DNA of 64,000 nucleotides from Euptelea pleiosperma (Eukaryota; Streptophyta; Magnoliopsida; Ranunculales; Eupteleaceae). A program made the translations under genes and the position numbers. Location of the stretch: positions 9,666,138 to 9,730,137 of the forward strand of contig CM068544.1 of the NCBI GenBank assembly GCA_035048495.1. The letters are read 5' to 3'. Below, piece after piece: positions 44,853 through 55,640 of the stretch (position 1 is the stretch's first letter; each line of letters opens with the position of its first letter). The notes beneath the pieces were generated by a model. The model worked only from the letters and a program-made list of their open reading frames with translations, searched no databases and had not been told where the DNA came from.

Positions 44853-45800
44853 TGAAATTCCCTTTTAATTACCAGGTTAAGTCCTAGAGGGGGCGTGAGG
44901 GGATCAATTTTATCAATAAGCAGTTCTTTAAACCTTCATTAAAACGTCCATTTTTTGCCGATTGTTTTAAAGCCGGATTTCATGTTTGTTTCACCTCTTT
45001 CAATGAGGTGGCATAACCCCATGTGTTAAATCTCGAAAGGGTGTATATTTGCATAAAATGATGATTTTAATACTTTGTAACAAGTTGATATTTTTGAAAA
45101 GATTTTACCATAAAAGCTGTTATGATTTAAAAGTGAATTTTTACTCTTGTTTAGAAAATATAGGCTTAAAGCCACTCCAAGATAAGTATTTTTTATATCT
45201 ATACCTCAATATTTTGAAAAATGACCCTTTGGGTAACGTACACATGGGGGCTGCGCTATTTCACGTCCTTTTCATGCATGCATTATCATTGTAATAATGA
45301 CCTAAATACTTTTCTTAAACCATCACGAAAGGACGGGGAGGTCTGTGCTCTGTATTATCTTATCATGATCTCCTCCTTCTCTTGTGATGGTCTTGGTCAA
45401 GAGTTCCTTTATATAGCCAATGTCGCACTTGTATAGCGGTCCAGTATACTTGGGGGCATGGGGGCTAAACGAGCGAACTCCGTAATATGCTTTTACACCT
45501 TAACTTTCTTTGGAACACATTCAGGTCATTTTACTTAAAAACCATTCATCATGTCGAAGTGTATACATCTTTTATGTGTAGCTGTCATGTTTATCTATGT
45601 ATAATGGTACCATGATAGTTGGCTTTTCTCTAATTCGGATGTGACATCCATTTCTGTGTGTGATCACATTTTAGACCTTTTTAAGGCATTGACTTTTCTC
45701 TAATGCGAGTGTGACATCCATTTCTGTGCATGATTATGTTCAGGATATTTTATTTGCCTGATTCAGGACTTCTGTAATTGACCCTCTAGTTCTCCTGTTA
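44853..45800 (-). mobile_element. LTR fragment, inverted, SIRE-like
   Basis: Begins TGAAATTCCCTTTTAATTAC and CCTAGAGGGGGCGTGAGG, the inverse of the LTR end at 38075-38117. Its other end is not identifiable, so the right limit is approximate. No coding sequence. Confidence 0.5.
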
Positions 45801-45820
45801 TTTCATCGGGGCTGTTATCC

Positions 45821-46005
45821 CCCACCTTTAGCTCTAGGCATTCGAAGGCGTCTCCCCCACCTTTAGCTCAAAGCATTCGAGGGTGTCTCCCCACCTTTAG
45901 CTCTAAGCATTCGAGGGCGTCTCCCCACCTTTAGCTCAAAGCATTCGAGGGTTCGAGGGTGCCTCCCCACCTTTAGCTCTAAGCATTCGAGGGCGTCTCC
46001 CCACA
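45821..46005. repeat. 36-bp tandem repeat (CCCCACCTTTAGCTC..)
   Basis: Five copies of CCCCACCTTTAGCTCTAAGC + ATTCGAGGGCGTCT in which CTCTAAG and CTCAAAG variants alternate. One copy carries a further GGGTTCGA duplication. Confidence 0.9.
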
Positions 46006-46640
46006 AGCTGGCCGTGGCGGCACACCGGGTCGAAGAAGAGTGAAAAAGGCAGCTCAAAGGCAATGCGGCGGTAGGGGAGAGGGATACACTGGTAGTACCC
46101 ATTGCACGCTCCATTCCGCTATTGTCAATTGGCGGAATGAGAGCAGGGAGAATTGAAGACACGCCTATTGCAATGCGTGTATTCCAAAAGGTCGGGGAAA
46201 GGAGGTTCCCAACACGACTAGTCCCCATCAGCTTAGAAGAGGGGGAAATCCCCCTATATCGGGACAAGATGGTGATCCTCTCACTGTAGGAAAGTCCAAG
46301 CCGTCCTCAAATGGAGAGCTTCCTCATCGGCATGGGGCACCTGTTGGTTTAGACTCTGACAAGTGTACGACATCTGACGGAGTGAGGGTTGTTCTTAGAC
46401 GCTCTCATAAGTGACTCAGAAGAAGCACATTCCATAGGAGTGCGACCCGAGCCGCTGCCACCCACGGACAGAGAAGATATAATACTGGTGTATGAGGCAT
46501 TTCCCCACTTTTGATCCTTGATGTCCCTTGTGCCACGGGTGGTGGAGAACGGACTCGTAGGCTCGGTGGTGATGTTCCTGAATATATTGAAGTACATCCG
46601 GTTGTTCCAGCAAGTAGCTAGCATTACCGAGTGTGACATA
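46006..46640. other. Unclassified, possible transposon remnant
   Basis: Less AT-rich than its surroundings. Minus-strand frames of 95-134 codons (45863-46267, 46349-46639) partly run through the tandem repeat and match no family I recognise. Confidence 0.3.
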
Positions 46641-46649
46641 TACAGTGTG

Positions 46650-46820
46650 TGTCTGTGTGAAATACATGTAGTTTGACAAAGAATTTATCGAGTTCCAATT
46701 CATTCACATGTTATATCTTTTCAACAAAGTAATAATAGAGATAATCCAAAGATCAATCACATAGACACAACTTATTTACATGATTTGGCAGTATACCACA
46801 GGTGAGGAGTCTTTTCACCA
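46650..46820. repeat. Segment shared with 50905-51065
   Basis: TGTAGTTTGACAAAGAATTT, CATTCACATGTTATATC.. and GGTGAGGAGTCTTTTCACC are shared with 50905-51065. There the sequence continues uninterrupted; here it is split by the Helitron cluster and resumes at 47674. Confidence 0.85.
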
Positions 46821-47673
46821 TATATATAACAAAACAGGGAAGTTGTCTCCCCACTTATACCCCCTCTTATATGTTTCAACAAAAGATGGCCAAGATCTTA
46901 TCCCCCAAATGGACGGTGGATCTCAGCCACTCATACCTGATTTTGGCAAATGCTTTGTCGGGGAGTGCCGAGGGCACGGGCCACCTACTATCTATATAAC
47001 AAATCAGCTCAATTGTCTCCCCTTCTTATAGGCTTCATATATGTATGGCTGAGATCTTATCCGCAATTGGACGGTGGATCTCAGCCACTCACACCTAATT
47101 TGTGCAAATGCTTTGTCGGGGAGTGCCGTGGGCACAGGCCACCCACTATCAATATAACAAGTGACTGTGGTTTTCTTATACCCCATCTTATCTTATATGG
47201 CTTCAATAATGAGTGGCTGAGATCCACTATGCTTCATATCGATGACTGAGATTAACTCCCACCCGATTTTGACAAACACTTTGTTGGAAAGTGCTGTGGG
47301 GGTGGGCACGGGCCACCCACACATATAACAAGACAACTCAGTTGTATTCTCTTATATCCATCCATCTAATGTGGACGGTTAGATAAAGAGTGTTCGAGAT
47401 CAAATCCATCGATCTAATGTGACGGTTAGATTTCAGCTACTCAATCCGCCTCATTTAACCTCAATTTATTCAAAATTTGAATTTCAAAACCATTATTTTT
47501 TGTTATTTCTGTTATTTTCCCATTTCTCCCTCTATGCGTTACAAGCCGTTATAACAGCCATTATAATGAAAAACAGTAACGCCCCATTCCGTTATACCGT
47601 TTGAGTGCCGAAGGCACCCAAATTTTGCAAACACTTCTGTCAGAGAGTGCCGTGGGCACGGGCCATTTACTAG
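46821..47673 (+). mobile_element. Tandem cluster of about four non-autonomous Helitrons
   Basis: Four head-to-tail units: 46821-46990, 46991-47148, 47149-47322 and 47323-47673. Units start T(C/A)TATATAACAA-like (46991 TCTATATAACAAATCAG; 47149 TCAATATAACAAG). They end in a stem-loop GTGCCGTGGGCAC + GGGCCACC + TACTA, and the last ends GGGCCATTTACTAG. This is Helitron anatomy (5' TC, hairpin, 3' CTRR). The outer boundaries fall between A (46820) and T (47674). The paralogous sequence at 51050-51075 lacks the insert. Unit 4 contains part of a GTTATAACG foldback (about 47465-47602). No Rep/helicase. Confidence 0.75.
47465..47602. mobile_element. Partial GTTATAACG foldback (copy c) in Helitron unit 4
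   Basis: It carries AATTTGAATTTCAAAACC, CCGTTATAACAGCC and AACGCCCCATTCCGTTATAC but lacks the terminal GGTTTAAA ends. Confidence 0.6.
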
Positions 47674-48050
47674 TCTCCAACGAATTAGGGTTACACTAGT
47701 TTCTCTCCTTATTCTCTCAATATAGAAGTGAAACCCCTTTAGAGAATGGCTCAGGCTCCGAAGAATCATCTTTTCTAACTTGTCTTTTCACTTGTGTCCT
47801 CGGTTGTAGATTTCACAAATCCAACGGTGGTTCTTATTGGACAAAAAGTAAAAAAAGTGAATGCTAGCTCAACACTATCAACCACTGTCGGATTCTCAGA
47901 ATCCAAGCCCTGAGAACATGAGTGGAAGGAGCGTCAGAAAAGCTAAGTCCCCTGAGCTCGACCCTTAGAAAATGAATAGAAAATCTTTGGATTATCCATC
48001 ATCGATCATTTGCAATCCAATACGGGATATGGCCCATCTCCTTTAGAGGC
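47674..48050. repeat. Repeat unit U, copy 2 (3' part)
   Basis: Continues the 46650-46820 segment (TCTCCAACGAATTAGGGTT..), then the U landmark GTAGATTTCACAAATCC (47807) and AATGCTAGCTCAACACTATC, leading into copy 3. Confidence 0.75.
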
Positions 48051-49150
48051 CACAACACATCACTCATTTATTTGGGTAAAACATTAATGGTATGTAATTA
48101 AGAGCTTGTTTGGAACCCAAAACACGAAGCCAGCCGTTGTAAGCCCCCGTCGAATTATTCAGGCTAGTGTTTATTAAGGGGACACTTTTTGGCCTCTCTT
48201 CTTTAGATTGTGCCCCTTAAAACAAGACTAGAATTATATTTTTGTGAAAAGAAGTTCAAAACTTTTTGAAAATAAGTTTACAAATGGGCCCTAAGTGCTG
48301 CTAACAATGGAGAGAAAATACACACACCATTGGGACCATAATCCAAGAGATGGCCCACCAATTGAATAATCAAAACTGATAGTAGGTGAGTCATGGGTTA
48401 GTAACGCCCTAAGGTCTTCCCTATTTAATAAGTAGAACTGAAGAATTATTTGCAACCCACAAATTGTGAAAGCACCCAAGAAAATTTGCTTACCGACCAC
48501 CAATGCCCACAATATGAGCCACATGGTACACTTTGAGAGGACGGTAACCATTTGGATGCTGGGCCAATCCCTAGATGGGCCTACAAACCAAAAATCAGCC
48601 TGATTGGTGATTTCGAACCTTTGGATGCTTGTACACCAATAATGATCAATAATGCTCAAATTCCTTATAAAATCATAAAGTTGAGGGTGAGCCCAACTCG
48701 CCTCCTGTCTCCGCCACTGCGTATAGCATTGGGTTTGGATCAAGCTAATGGGCCCATTCAACTGAAGGACCTTGATCATCTCATGTAGTGTAAAAACTTG
48801 AATGGAAAAGAAAATGTGAGATGAAAGAAATGTCCAACAGCTCAGTTGGTTAGGTCTTTGGGGGGGTTTGTCCTCAAAGATCTAGATTCTAACTCGTCTT
48901 TCACTCCTGTTATCAGTTGTAGATTTCACGAATCCAAGGGTGGTTCTTATTTGGCAAAAAGTAAAAAACGTGAATGCCTCAACCCAATCAACCAATGTCG
49001 GATTCTCAGAACCACGTCCGAGAACACAAGTGGAAAGATGAGTTAGAAAAGCAGAGTCCCCTGAGCCCGACCGTTAGAGAATGAATAGAAAATCTTTGAA
49101 TTATCCATCATCGTTTGCAATCACGGAATGGCCCAACTCTTTTACCGGCC
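48051..49150. repeat. Repeat unit U, copy 3 (internally deleted)
   Basis: ACTCATTTATTTGGG at 48063, then the left arm of the foldback (48500-48660), a deletion joining it to the right end of the hAT MITE (..GTCTCCGCCACTG + CGTATAGC), GGACCTTGATCATCTCATG (48767) and GTAGATTTCACGAATCC (48920). The deletion removes the foldback's right arm and most of the MITE. Confidence 0.8.
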
Positions 49151-50690
49151 ATAAAACAGAACTCATTTATTTGGGTAAAACTTTGGTAGGTAATTAAGAG
49201 CTTGTTTGGAACCCAAATTAAACAAGGAGCCAGCCGTGGTAAGTCCAGTCGAGTTGTTCAGTCCAGTGTTTAGTAAGGGGACAACTTATTGGCATCTCTT
49301 CATAGATTGTGCCCTAAAAACAAGACTAGAATTACTTCTTTTGTGAAAAGAAGTTCAAAACTTTTTTAAAATAAGGCCGTGTTTGATAACCAAGTGGGAA
49401 AATTGCATTTTCCTTAGGAAAACACAACTGTCTATTGAGATAGCAAGTATAAATCTGTATAATTTTCCCTAACAAACCACTTAAATCTGGATAATTTTTT
49501 CCTACTAAGCCAGGAATTCATTTCCCATCCAGATAGGTGAGTACTCATTTCCACCTGAAAATACACCTTTATTTTCTCACATGATTGAACTATGTGTTCT
49601 CAATTTTAATCAATCAGCCATTTAAGGCATGTCCCATATGTATTTTCTCGGGAAAATTTTCCGTGCAATCAAACACAGCCTAAGTTTACAACAGGCCCTA
49701 AGTCCATCTAAAAATGGAGAGAAAATGTCCACACCATTGGGACCATAATCCAAGAGATGGCCACCAATTGAATAATCAAAACTGATGGTAGGTGCGTGAG
49801 TCATGCGTTAGTAACGCCCTAAGGCCATCCTTCTTTAATAAGTAGAACGGAAAAATTATTTGCACCCCACAAATTGTGAAAACAACCAAGAAAAAGTTTG
49901 CTGACTGACAACGATGACTGCCCACGGGACGTGGTACACTTTTAGAGGACACTAACCATATGGATGTTTGGCCAATCCCTAGATGGGCCTACAAACCAAA
50001 AATCAACCTGATTGGTGATCTCAAACCTTTGGATGCTTGTACCCCAATAACGATCATTGATGCTCAAATTCCTACTGTTCAAATCAACCCAGAGAAATGA
50101 CTCCAATCCAATGCTTAGAAATAACTGATTAGGTTGATTTTTAGTTTATAGGCTCGTTTAAGGATTGGCCAAACATCCATATAGTCAGTGTCCTCTAAGA
50201 GTATGTCATGTGGCTCTATATTGTGGGCGATCAAATGGGCATTCATCATGGGCTGACCACAAAGGTTTACTCGGGTGCTTTCACAATTTGTGGGGCACAA
50301 ATAAAATTTCCCTAAGTAGAATAGATGACTTTCTATCTTTTGTAAATTGAAGAATAACTCTGCCAAGGTATAATGATCTATTATGATCTTACCTAATTGT
50401 ACAGCGGAGCCAGTATTTTGTTGAAGGGTGGGCAAAATTGTACACATTTTGTTCTAGGGTAGGCAAAAGGGTACTTTGAAAAATGAAAAATTCCTTGAAA
50501 ACTTTTAAAGTCCTTGCCAACCTGTCTTCGCCATTGCGTATAGCATTGGGTCTTAATCAAGGTATTGGGCCCATTCAACTGAAGGACCTTGATAATCTCA
50601 TGTAGTATAAAAACTTGAACGGGTAAGAAAACTTGAGATGAAAGAAACGTCCAACCACTCAATTGGTCAGGTCTTTGGGGGGTTGTAGCA
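49151..50690. repeat. Repeat unit U, copy 4
   Basis: All landmarks are present: 49162, foldback at 49915-50230, hAT MITE ends at about 50404 and 50536, GGACCTTGATAATCTCATG at 50582. It carries the Tourist MITE at 49375-49680. Confidence 0.8.
49375..49680. mobile_element. Tourist-type MITE (PIF/Harbinger)
   Basis: Ends GGCCGTGTTTGAT / ATCAAACACAGCC, flanked by TAA at 49372-49374 and 49681-49683. The paralogous site in unit copy 1 (TTTTTAAAATAAGTTTACAA, about 42884-42903) lacks the insert and has a single TAA, which proves the boundaries. 306 bp, noncoding. Same ends as 36446-37711. Confidence 0.95.
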
Positions 50691-51206
50691 CATCATTGTG
50701 CTGCTACGATATATTGTGTATTCAATATTCATTTTGTACTATATGTGGCCTTTTCCAAGAAGTGATGCCCTCCCTAAATGGTAGGTCACCAGTAAATTTG
50801 CATGTGATGACATACCATAAATGAAGAGGACCTTTGAGGTTTCCGAATTAAGTTAAACTACTGCTTATTAGATAAGAAATAAAGTTAACTTGTTGGTACC
50901 ATGTCATAAATACCTGTAGTTTGACAAAGAATTTTTCGAGTTTCCGATTCATTCACATGTTATATCTTTTCAACAATGTAACAGAGAATCAAAAGATCAA
51001 TCACAACAAATTTATATGATTTAGCATTGTACCATTGGTGAGAAGAGTCTTTTCACTACTATCTCCATCGAATTAGGGTTACAATAGTTTCTCTTCTTCT
51101 TACTCTCTCAATGTACAAGTGAAACCCCAACACCTCTTTAGAGATATGGCTTAGGTTATGAGGTCTCATCTTTTCTGACTCGGCTTTTCATTCATGTCCT
51201 CGGCCG
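50691..51206. repeat. Spacer between unit copies 4 and 5
   Basis: It begins with TGTAGCACATCATTGTGCTGCTAC, an inverted repeat, and includes the segment shared with 46650-46820 and 47674-47800. Not present between copies 1 and 2 at the equivalent place. Confidence 0.6.
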
Positions 51207-51770
51207 TAGATTTCACGAATCCAACAACGTTTCTTCTTTGACAAAAGTAAAAATAGTGAATGCCAGCTCAGTGCTATCAATCATCGTTGGATTCTTGGAA
51301 TCCACGCCCGAGAACACGAGTGGAAAGACTAGTTAGAAAAGGTGAGTCTTCTTAGCCCGACAGTTAGAGAATGTATAAAAAATCTTTGGATTATCCATCA
51401 TCATTTGCAATCCTATGCGGGATGTCCCATCTCTTTTACTGGTTATTACATAGAACTCATTTATTTGGGTAAAACCTTGGTAGGTAATTAAGAGCTTGTT
51501 TCGAACCCGGAACACCGAGCCAGCCGTGGTAAGTCCCAGTTCTGGGGACCACTTTTTGGCCTCTCTTCTACAGAATGTGCCCTTAAAACAAGACTAGAGT
51601 TAGTTTTGTGTGAAAAGAAGTTCAAAACTTTTTGAAAATAAGTTTCCAAATAGGCCCTTAGAGGAGCAAACAATGGAGAGAAAAATGTCCACACACCATT
51701 GGGACAATAATCCAAGAGATGGCCCACCAATTGAATAATCAAAACTGATAGTAGGTGAGTCATGTACGAT
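51207..51770. repeat. Repeat unit U, copy 5 (truncated)
   Basis: GTAGATTTCACGAATCC (51207), ACTCATTTATTTGGG (51454), CTTAAAACAAGACTAG. It ends at GTAGGTGAGTCATG where the other copies continue. Confidence 0.8.
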
Positions 51771-52586
51771 GTGCAGTGAACCTCATTTAAGGTGACGGAG
51801 CTGGCCCCACATTGTACACTAGTTTGAGTGATACTTGTAAGTGTAAACTGTGTATTGTCTCCCTTCATTAAAGATGTTGCAGTGACCCTCAACCGTGTTC
51901 CCCATGTACATTTGTCTGGCTGAAATTTTTCAAATTACTTGTGGTGATGATTGAGACTATGTACCAAATTTACCAGCCTAATATATTCAAGATTCAGATC
52001 ACAATTGATTAGACGATCTTAACCACTCGATCATTTGGCTTCTGAATGATAAGGTAAAATGATCAGAGAAATGCCCATGCACGGATATATCACATGGCTA
52101 CTGGAATATGCCCCGTAGAAGAGAAAGCCCCACCAGTTGACCGAAATGGCTAGATATCGATGAATCGGTGGATGCGAGAGAGCATCATTCTCAATACGCA
52201 TAGGTAACATCATATCAAAAACTACCATTTCTTGTGTGTGTTCAAAGGGAGCATACAAACCGAACCCACGGATCCCAAACCGAACCCACGGATCCAATGC
52301 TGATAACAGCTCTATAACTTCGGAAGCATTTACCACTACAATGTACTGTCTGTCAAGTCATCTTGTACAATTTCTTCAGCTAGCTAACCACCGTTGGGCC
52401 TCCTGGCTCACGTTAGCAGCTCCCCATTCAGAAACACTTTATACTGTCTTCCTCGTTTCCAAACTTTATAAGGGTTGTGGGCCTATGTTTCTTAAAATCG
52501 ACATGTCTCTCAAGTCTTAGCCATGGCTCTGTCAATTGAAGTGGTCCTAATGATAATGTGTGTACTCTTCATACCTCGTTTTTGGG
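51771..52586. other. Intergenic, no gene recognised
   Basis: Contains a 19-bp tandem duplication AACCGAACCCACGGATCC (about 52258-52295). The minus-strand frame 52031-52336 crosses it and shows no domain. Confidence 0.4.
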
Positions 52587-53160
52587 ATAAAACTTTGATG
52601 ACAGAGGGCTGTCAGCGAAGCCTCTGACTACCAATGAGTTCTTGGCATACCGGCTTGCCATGTGCCCAAGTATTGCTTTTTGCTTTTTTAATAAAAAGTA
52701 AAAAAAATCTTAAAAAACACACTTGGGTACGTGGGAAAGTGCCGCCGAGAACTCATTGGTAGTCAGGGGCTACGCTGTCATCAAAGTTTTACTCGGGACT
52801 GTCAACAAAGCTGCTGACTAACAATGAATTCTCTGCATACCGGTCTAGTGGTTTTTAAAAAATCTTAAAAGACAATCACTTGGGTGCGTGGCAAAAAAGC
52901 ACTCGGGTACGTGCCACCGAGAACTCATCGGTAGTCAGGGGCTTTCCTGCCCGCCCTTTGTCATCCAAGTTTTACTCGGGACTGTCGGCAAAGCCGCTGA
53001 CTAACAATGAGTTCTCGGGGTACCGGCCAGTACTTTTAAAAAAATCTTACAAAACACTCACCTGGGTACGTGGCAAAAAGCACTTGGGTACATACCGCCA
53101 CCGAGAACTCATTGGTAGTCAGGGGCTTCGCAGACAGCCCGCTGTCATCGAAGTTTTACT
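52587..53160. repeat. Three tandem hairpin units (AAAACTTYGATGACAG)
   Basis: Units 52587-52793, 52794-52976 and 52977-53160. Each is an inverted repeat: GCTGTC(A/G)GC(G/A)AAGCC..CTGAC on the left, ATGAGTTCTC, then CTTGGGTACGTGG in the middle. The complement GAGAACTCATTGGTAGTCAG, GGGCTTCGC and CATCGAAGTTTTACT stands on the right. The centre of each is a (T/A)-rich loop. Foldback transposon in tandem triplicate, superfamily unknown. Confidence 0.8.
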
Positions 53161-53945
53161 TCTCTTTTTATGATTTTCATCTTCTTTTGCATGGAATACC
53201 CCACATATTTTTTTTTCTTGTAAATTCACTGATTGGTGGGTCCCTTGATAGCTACTAGTTGTTGGGGATGATAAAAATTGGGAAAAAAAAAACCCTAGCA
53301 ACGCTTGCAAGCATGTCTTTTGTACTATATTTATTGTATGTGAGTTAAACCACAACCATTAGTATTTTAGTACACAAAATCAATGGTTTCCGAAAAGTCC
53401 ATCAAAGCGATCTCCTGATTATAGTCCTTCTTTTTATGCTGAAGAACATAAAGCAAACTATCTCAGTATTCTTTTGCAGGATGTAATAGAAAGTTTAAAG
53501 CAAACTTTCTTAATTTGGTTTGAAAACACAATTATACCTAACTGGTATTCAATGTGAATCCTAATAAGCATGTCGTTGTCGTTTTAATAGTGCCTTACAT
53601 ACCTTTCGATTTTTAAGGAACGGATTAAATCGTTTTATCGTAAGAAATTCTATTCAATTTACCATTTGTGGTTGCTTGTTTATATGTTTTATGTCACCAA
53701 GCAAGATATTTTTACTATATTGTTTAACAAATAATATTCTCTCGCTATTGATTTTTAGACGTTACGTACACAGTCGGTGTTTTTCAAATTTGGTAACCGA
53801 AATTGCATTAGTGTACGTAACAAGGTTCATGATTTTGAAATTTTTCCTAGTAGATTACGCCATTAAGATAGTCTTACCTAGCATGTTAATGAATGGATTA
53901 GGGTTGATCGAGTGATTAAGTTTTGAAAGATATATTACATCAAAC
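53161..53945. other. Intergenic, no gene recognised
   Basis: No coding or repeat family recognised in this AT-rich stretch. Confidence 0.4.
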
Positions 53946-54254
53946 CAAGGTTTTAAATTGACCCTTATAACAGTATAACGGATAGGAGGCGTTACCATTA
54001 TTTCTGTTATAATGCCCCGATATTTAAGGGACAACAACAAAATATAACGGAAAAAATGGAGTAATAAGTAATATTTTATTTATTACATTCACAAATAATG
54101 GTCATTATATCCATTATAATTGGTGTTTATAACGGATTTGAAATTTGAATTCAAAATTCAAATAAAAATGAATTTTCAAATAAAAAACCATAATGAACAA
54201 AAACAGAAAATAACGACGGACGATATTTTCGTTCCAACGGCCGTTGTTTTAAAA
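53946..54254. mobile_element. GTTATAACG foldback (copy d)
   Basis: Left end CAAGGTTTTAAATTGACCC, right end near CCGTTGTTTTAAAA. The interior has CCATTATAATTGG-like and AATTTGAATTCAAAATTC units. The 8-bp duplication is not clear, because the right end abuts the psbA fragment. Confidence 0.7.
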
Positions 54255-54433
54255 TAAAGCAGTAAGCCAGATACCTACTGCAGGCCAAGCAGCTAGGAAG
54301 AAATGTAAAGAACGAGAATTGTTGAAACTAACATAATGGAAAATCAATCGGCCAAAATACCCATGAGCAGCAACGATATTATAAGTTTCTTCCTCTTTGA
54401 CCGAATCTGTAACCTTAGTTAACAGATTCATTG
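54255..54433 (-). pseudogene. psbA: Chloroplast psbA fragment in nuclear DNA (NUPT)
   Basis: Minus-strand translation [19 protein letters not shown], then [16 protein letters not shown], then VGIWLTAL is the conserved stroma/helix-D region of the photosystem II D1 protein. The DNA also matches chloroplast psbA upstream of this (AATGAATCTG.. AAGGTTACAGATTCGG), but one extra A after GGTCAA shifts the frame, and several codons have changed (Q to H, A to V, F to L). Only about 180 bp remain, joined to a foldback element at its 3' end. It is a decayed organelle-to-nucleus transfer, not a working gene. Confidence 0.9.
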
Positions 54434-55299
54434 TGGCAGTTATGACAGGATAGTGTTACACAGAAAATAACCTAACGGAATCAGAGCGTTACCGTTTGCC
54501 CTTTTTTAAATTAACCAGGCATGGAACTACTGCATGTACGTATGATTTCTTACTTGATTGAGTTGGATGAATTTTAGTTTAAACGTCAAGTCAAGCAGAA
54601 AATACGGTTTGTGGGGTCCCAAAAAACCCAGTGTAAATGAGTTGCTTGAACCCTGGAGTTACAGTTGAGAATTGAAATTCCACCTTGCAGTCGCTCATTG
54701 CTTTTAATAATGTAAAACGGTTCAATTCCCACTTGCACGCACTAGCTACTAGTTCAATTGATTTGATGGTGTGTTGGTAATTTGTGAGATCAATATATGC
54801 CCACAGTCCAACTAATCTCTCTGAACTGTTCCACAGAGTTACAGGCATCACTGGCTCAGTGAAGCTCCACAACCACAAGACGATCTAATATAAATCAATT
54901 CCTTTTAACACTAGAAGGAATTAAAGATACCTAAGCCTTAAATGCTTATCTGTATTCACCAGGCTCCGGTTTACTCACCTAACTGCTTCAATGACATCCG
55001 ACTCACTTTAACTACTACCGCTACTCTCTCTCTCTCTCTCTCTCTCAAGTTTTGTATTTTCCCGCCAAAATAATTGAGTTTACTAGCTTTGACATCATGA
55101 AACATTGGCAAGAGTTATAAGAGAATCGACATGTTCAATTTACTAAACTCCACAAAATTTGGAGAACAATGTTATGAACTAAGTTGCACTTTAAATTTAA
55201 AAGTGGAAGTTGAAAACCTTCAATTATTGCATGAAAATTAGAACAACCCATAGTTGGGTTCATTCCAGTCTTTTGTGCCTGATATAAATATTTTTCGCC
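54434..55299. other. Intergenic, (CT)n microsatellite
   Basis: No gene recognised. A (CT)n tract of about 24 bp lies at 55022-55046. Confidence 0.5.
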
Positions 55300-55640
55300 G
55301 GTGCGTCGCCAGAGCAGGAGATAGCTCGCAGGTTCGAGTCCCCGACAATATTCTAGAGGGGTGTTGTTGGTTATGAGGCCAGCACTCCGCTTTGTTAGAC
55401 GCGTGAACCCCTTGATATACATTGTGAACGACGAGTAAAGTGGTTGTCAACATGGTATCAGAGCAGGAGATCTCAATAAGTCGCAGGTTCGAGTCACCAA
55501 TAAAGTGCTGAATGGGGGTGTTGTTTGATTGTGAGGCCAGCACTTCAATTGGCCTTGTTAGACCCATTAACCCTTTGATATACGCCTTTCTCTAACAGCT
55601 TAAGCTCTTACAGTAAAGTGGTTGTTAACAGTGGGTTTAG
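55300..55640 (+). repeat. Two tRNA-related (SINE-like) repeats
   Basis: Two adjacent copies share AGAGCAGGAGAT, a polymerase III B-box-like sequence (GGTTCGAGTCC at 55331-55341; GGTTCGAGTCA at 55486-55496), GTGAGGCCAGCACT and CCTTTGATATAC. The second also has TGGTATCAGAGC (55453-55464), which could act as an A box but is also the copia primer-binding motif. A SINE is the likelier reading because A and B boxes are about 30 bp apart. Confidence 0.5.

Noticed and set aside
45863..46267. 134-codon minus-strand frame
   Set aside because: A large part is the 36-bp tandem repeat and the rest matches no family.
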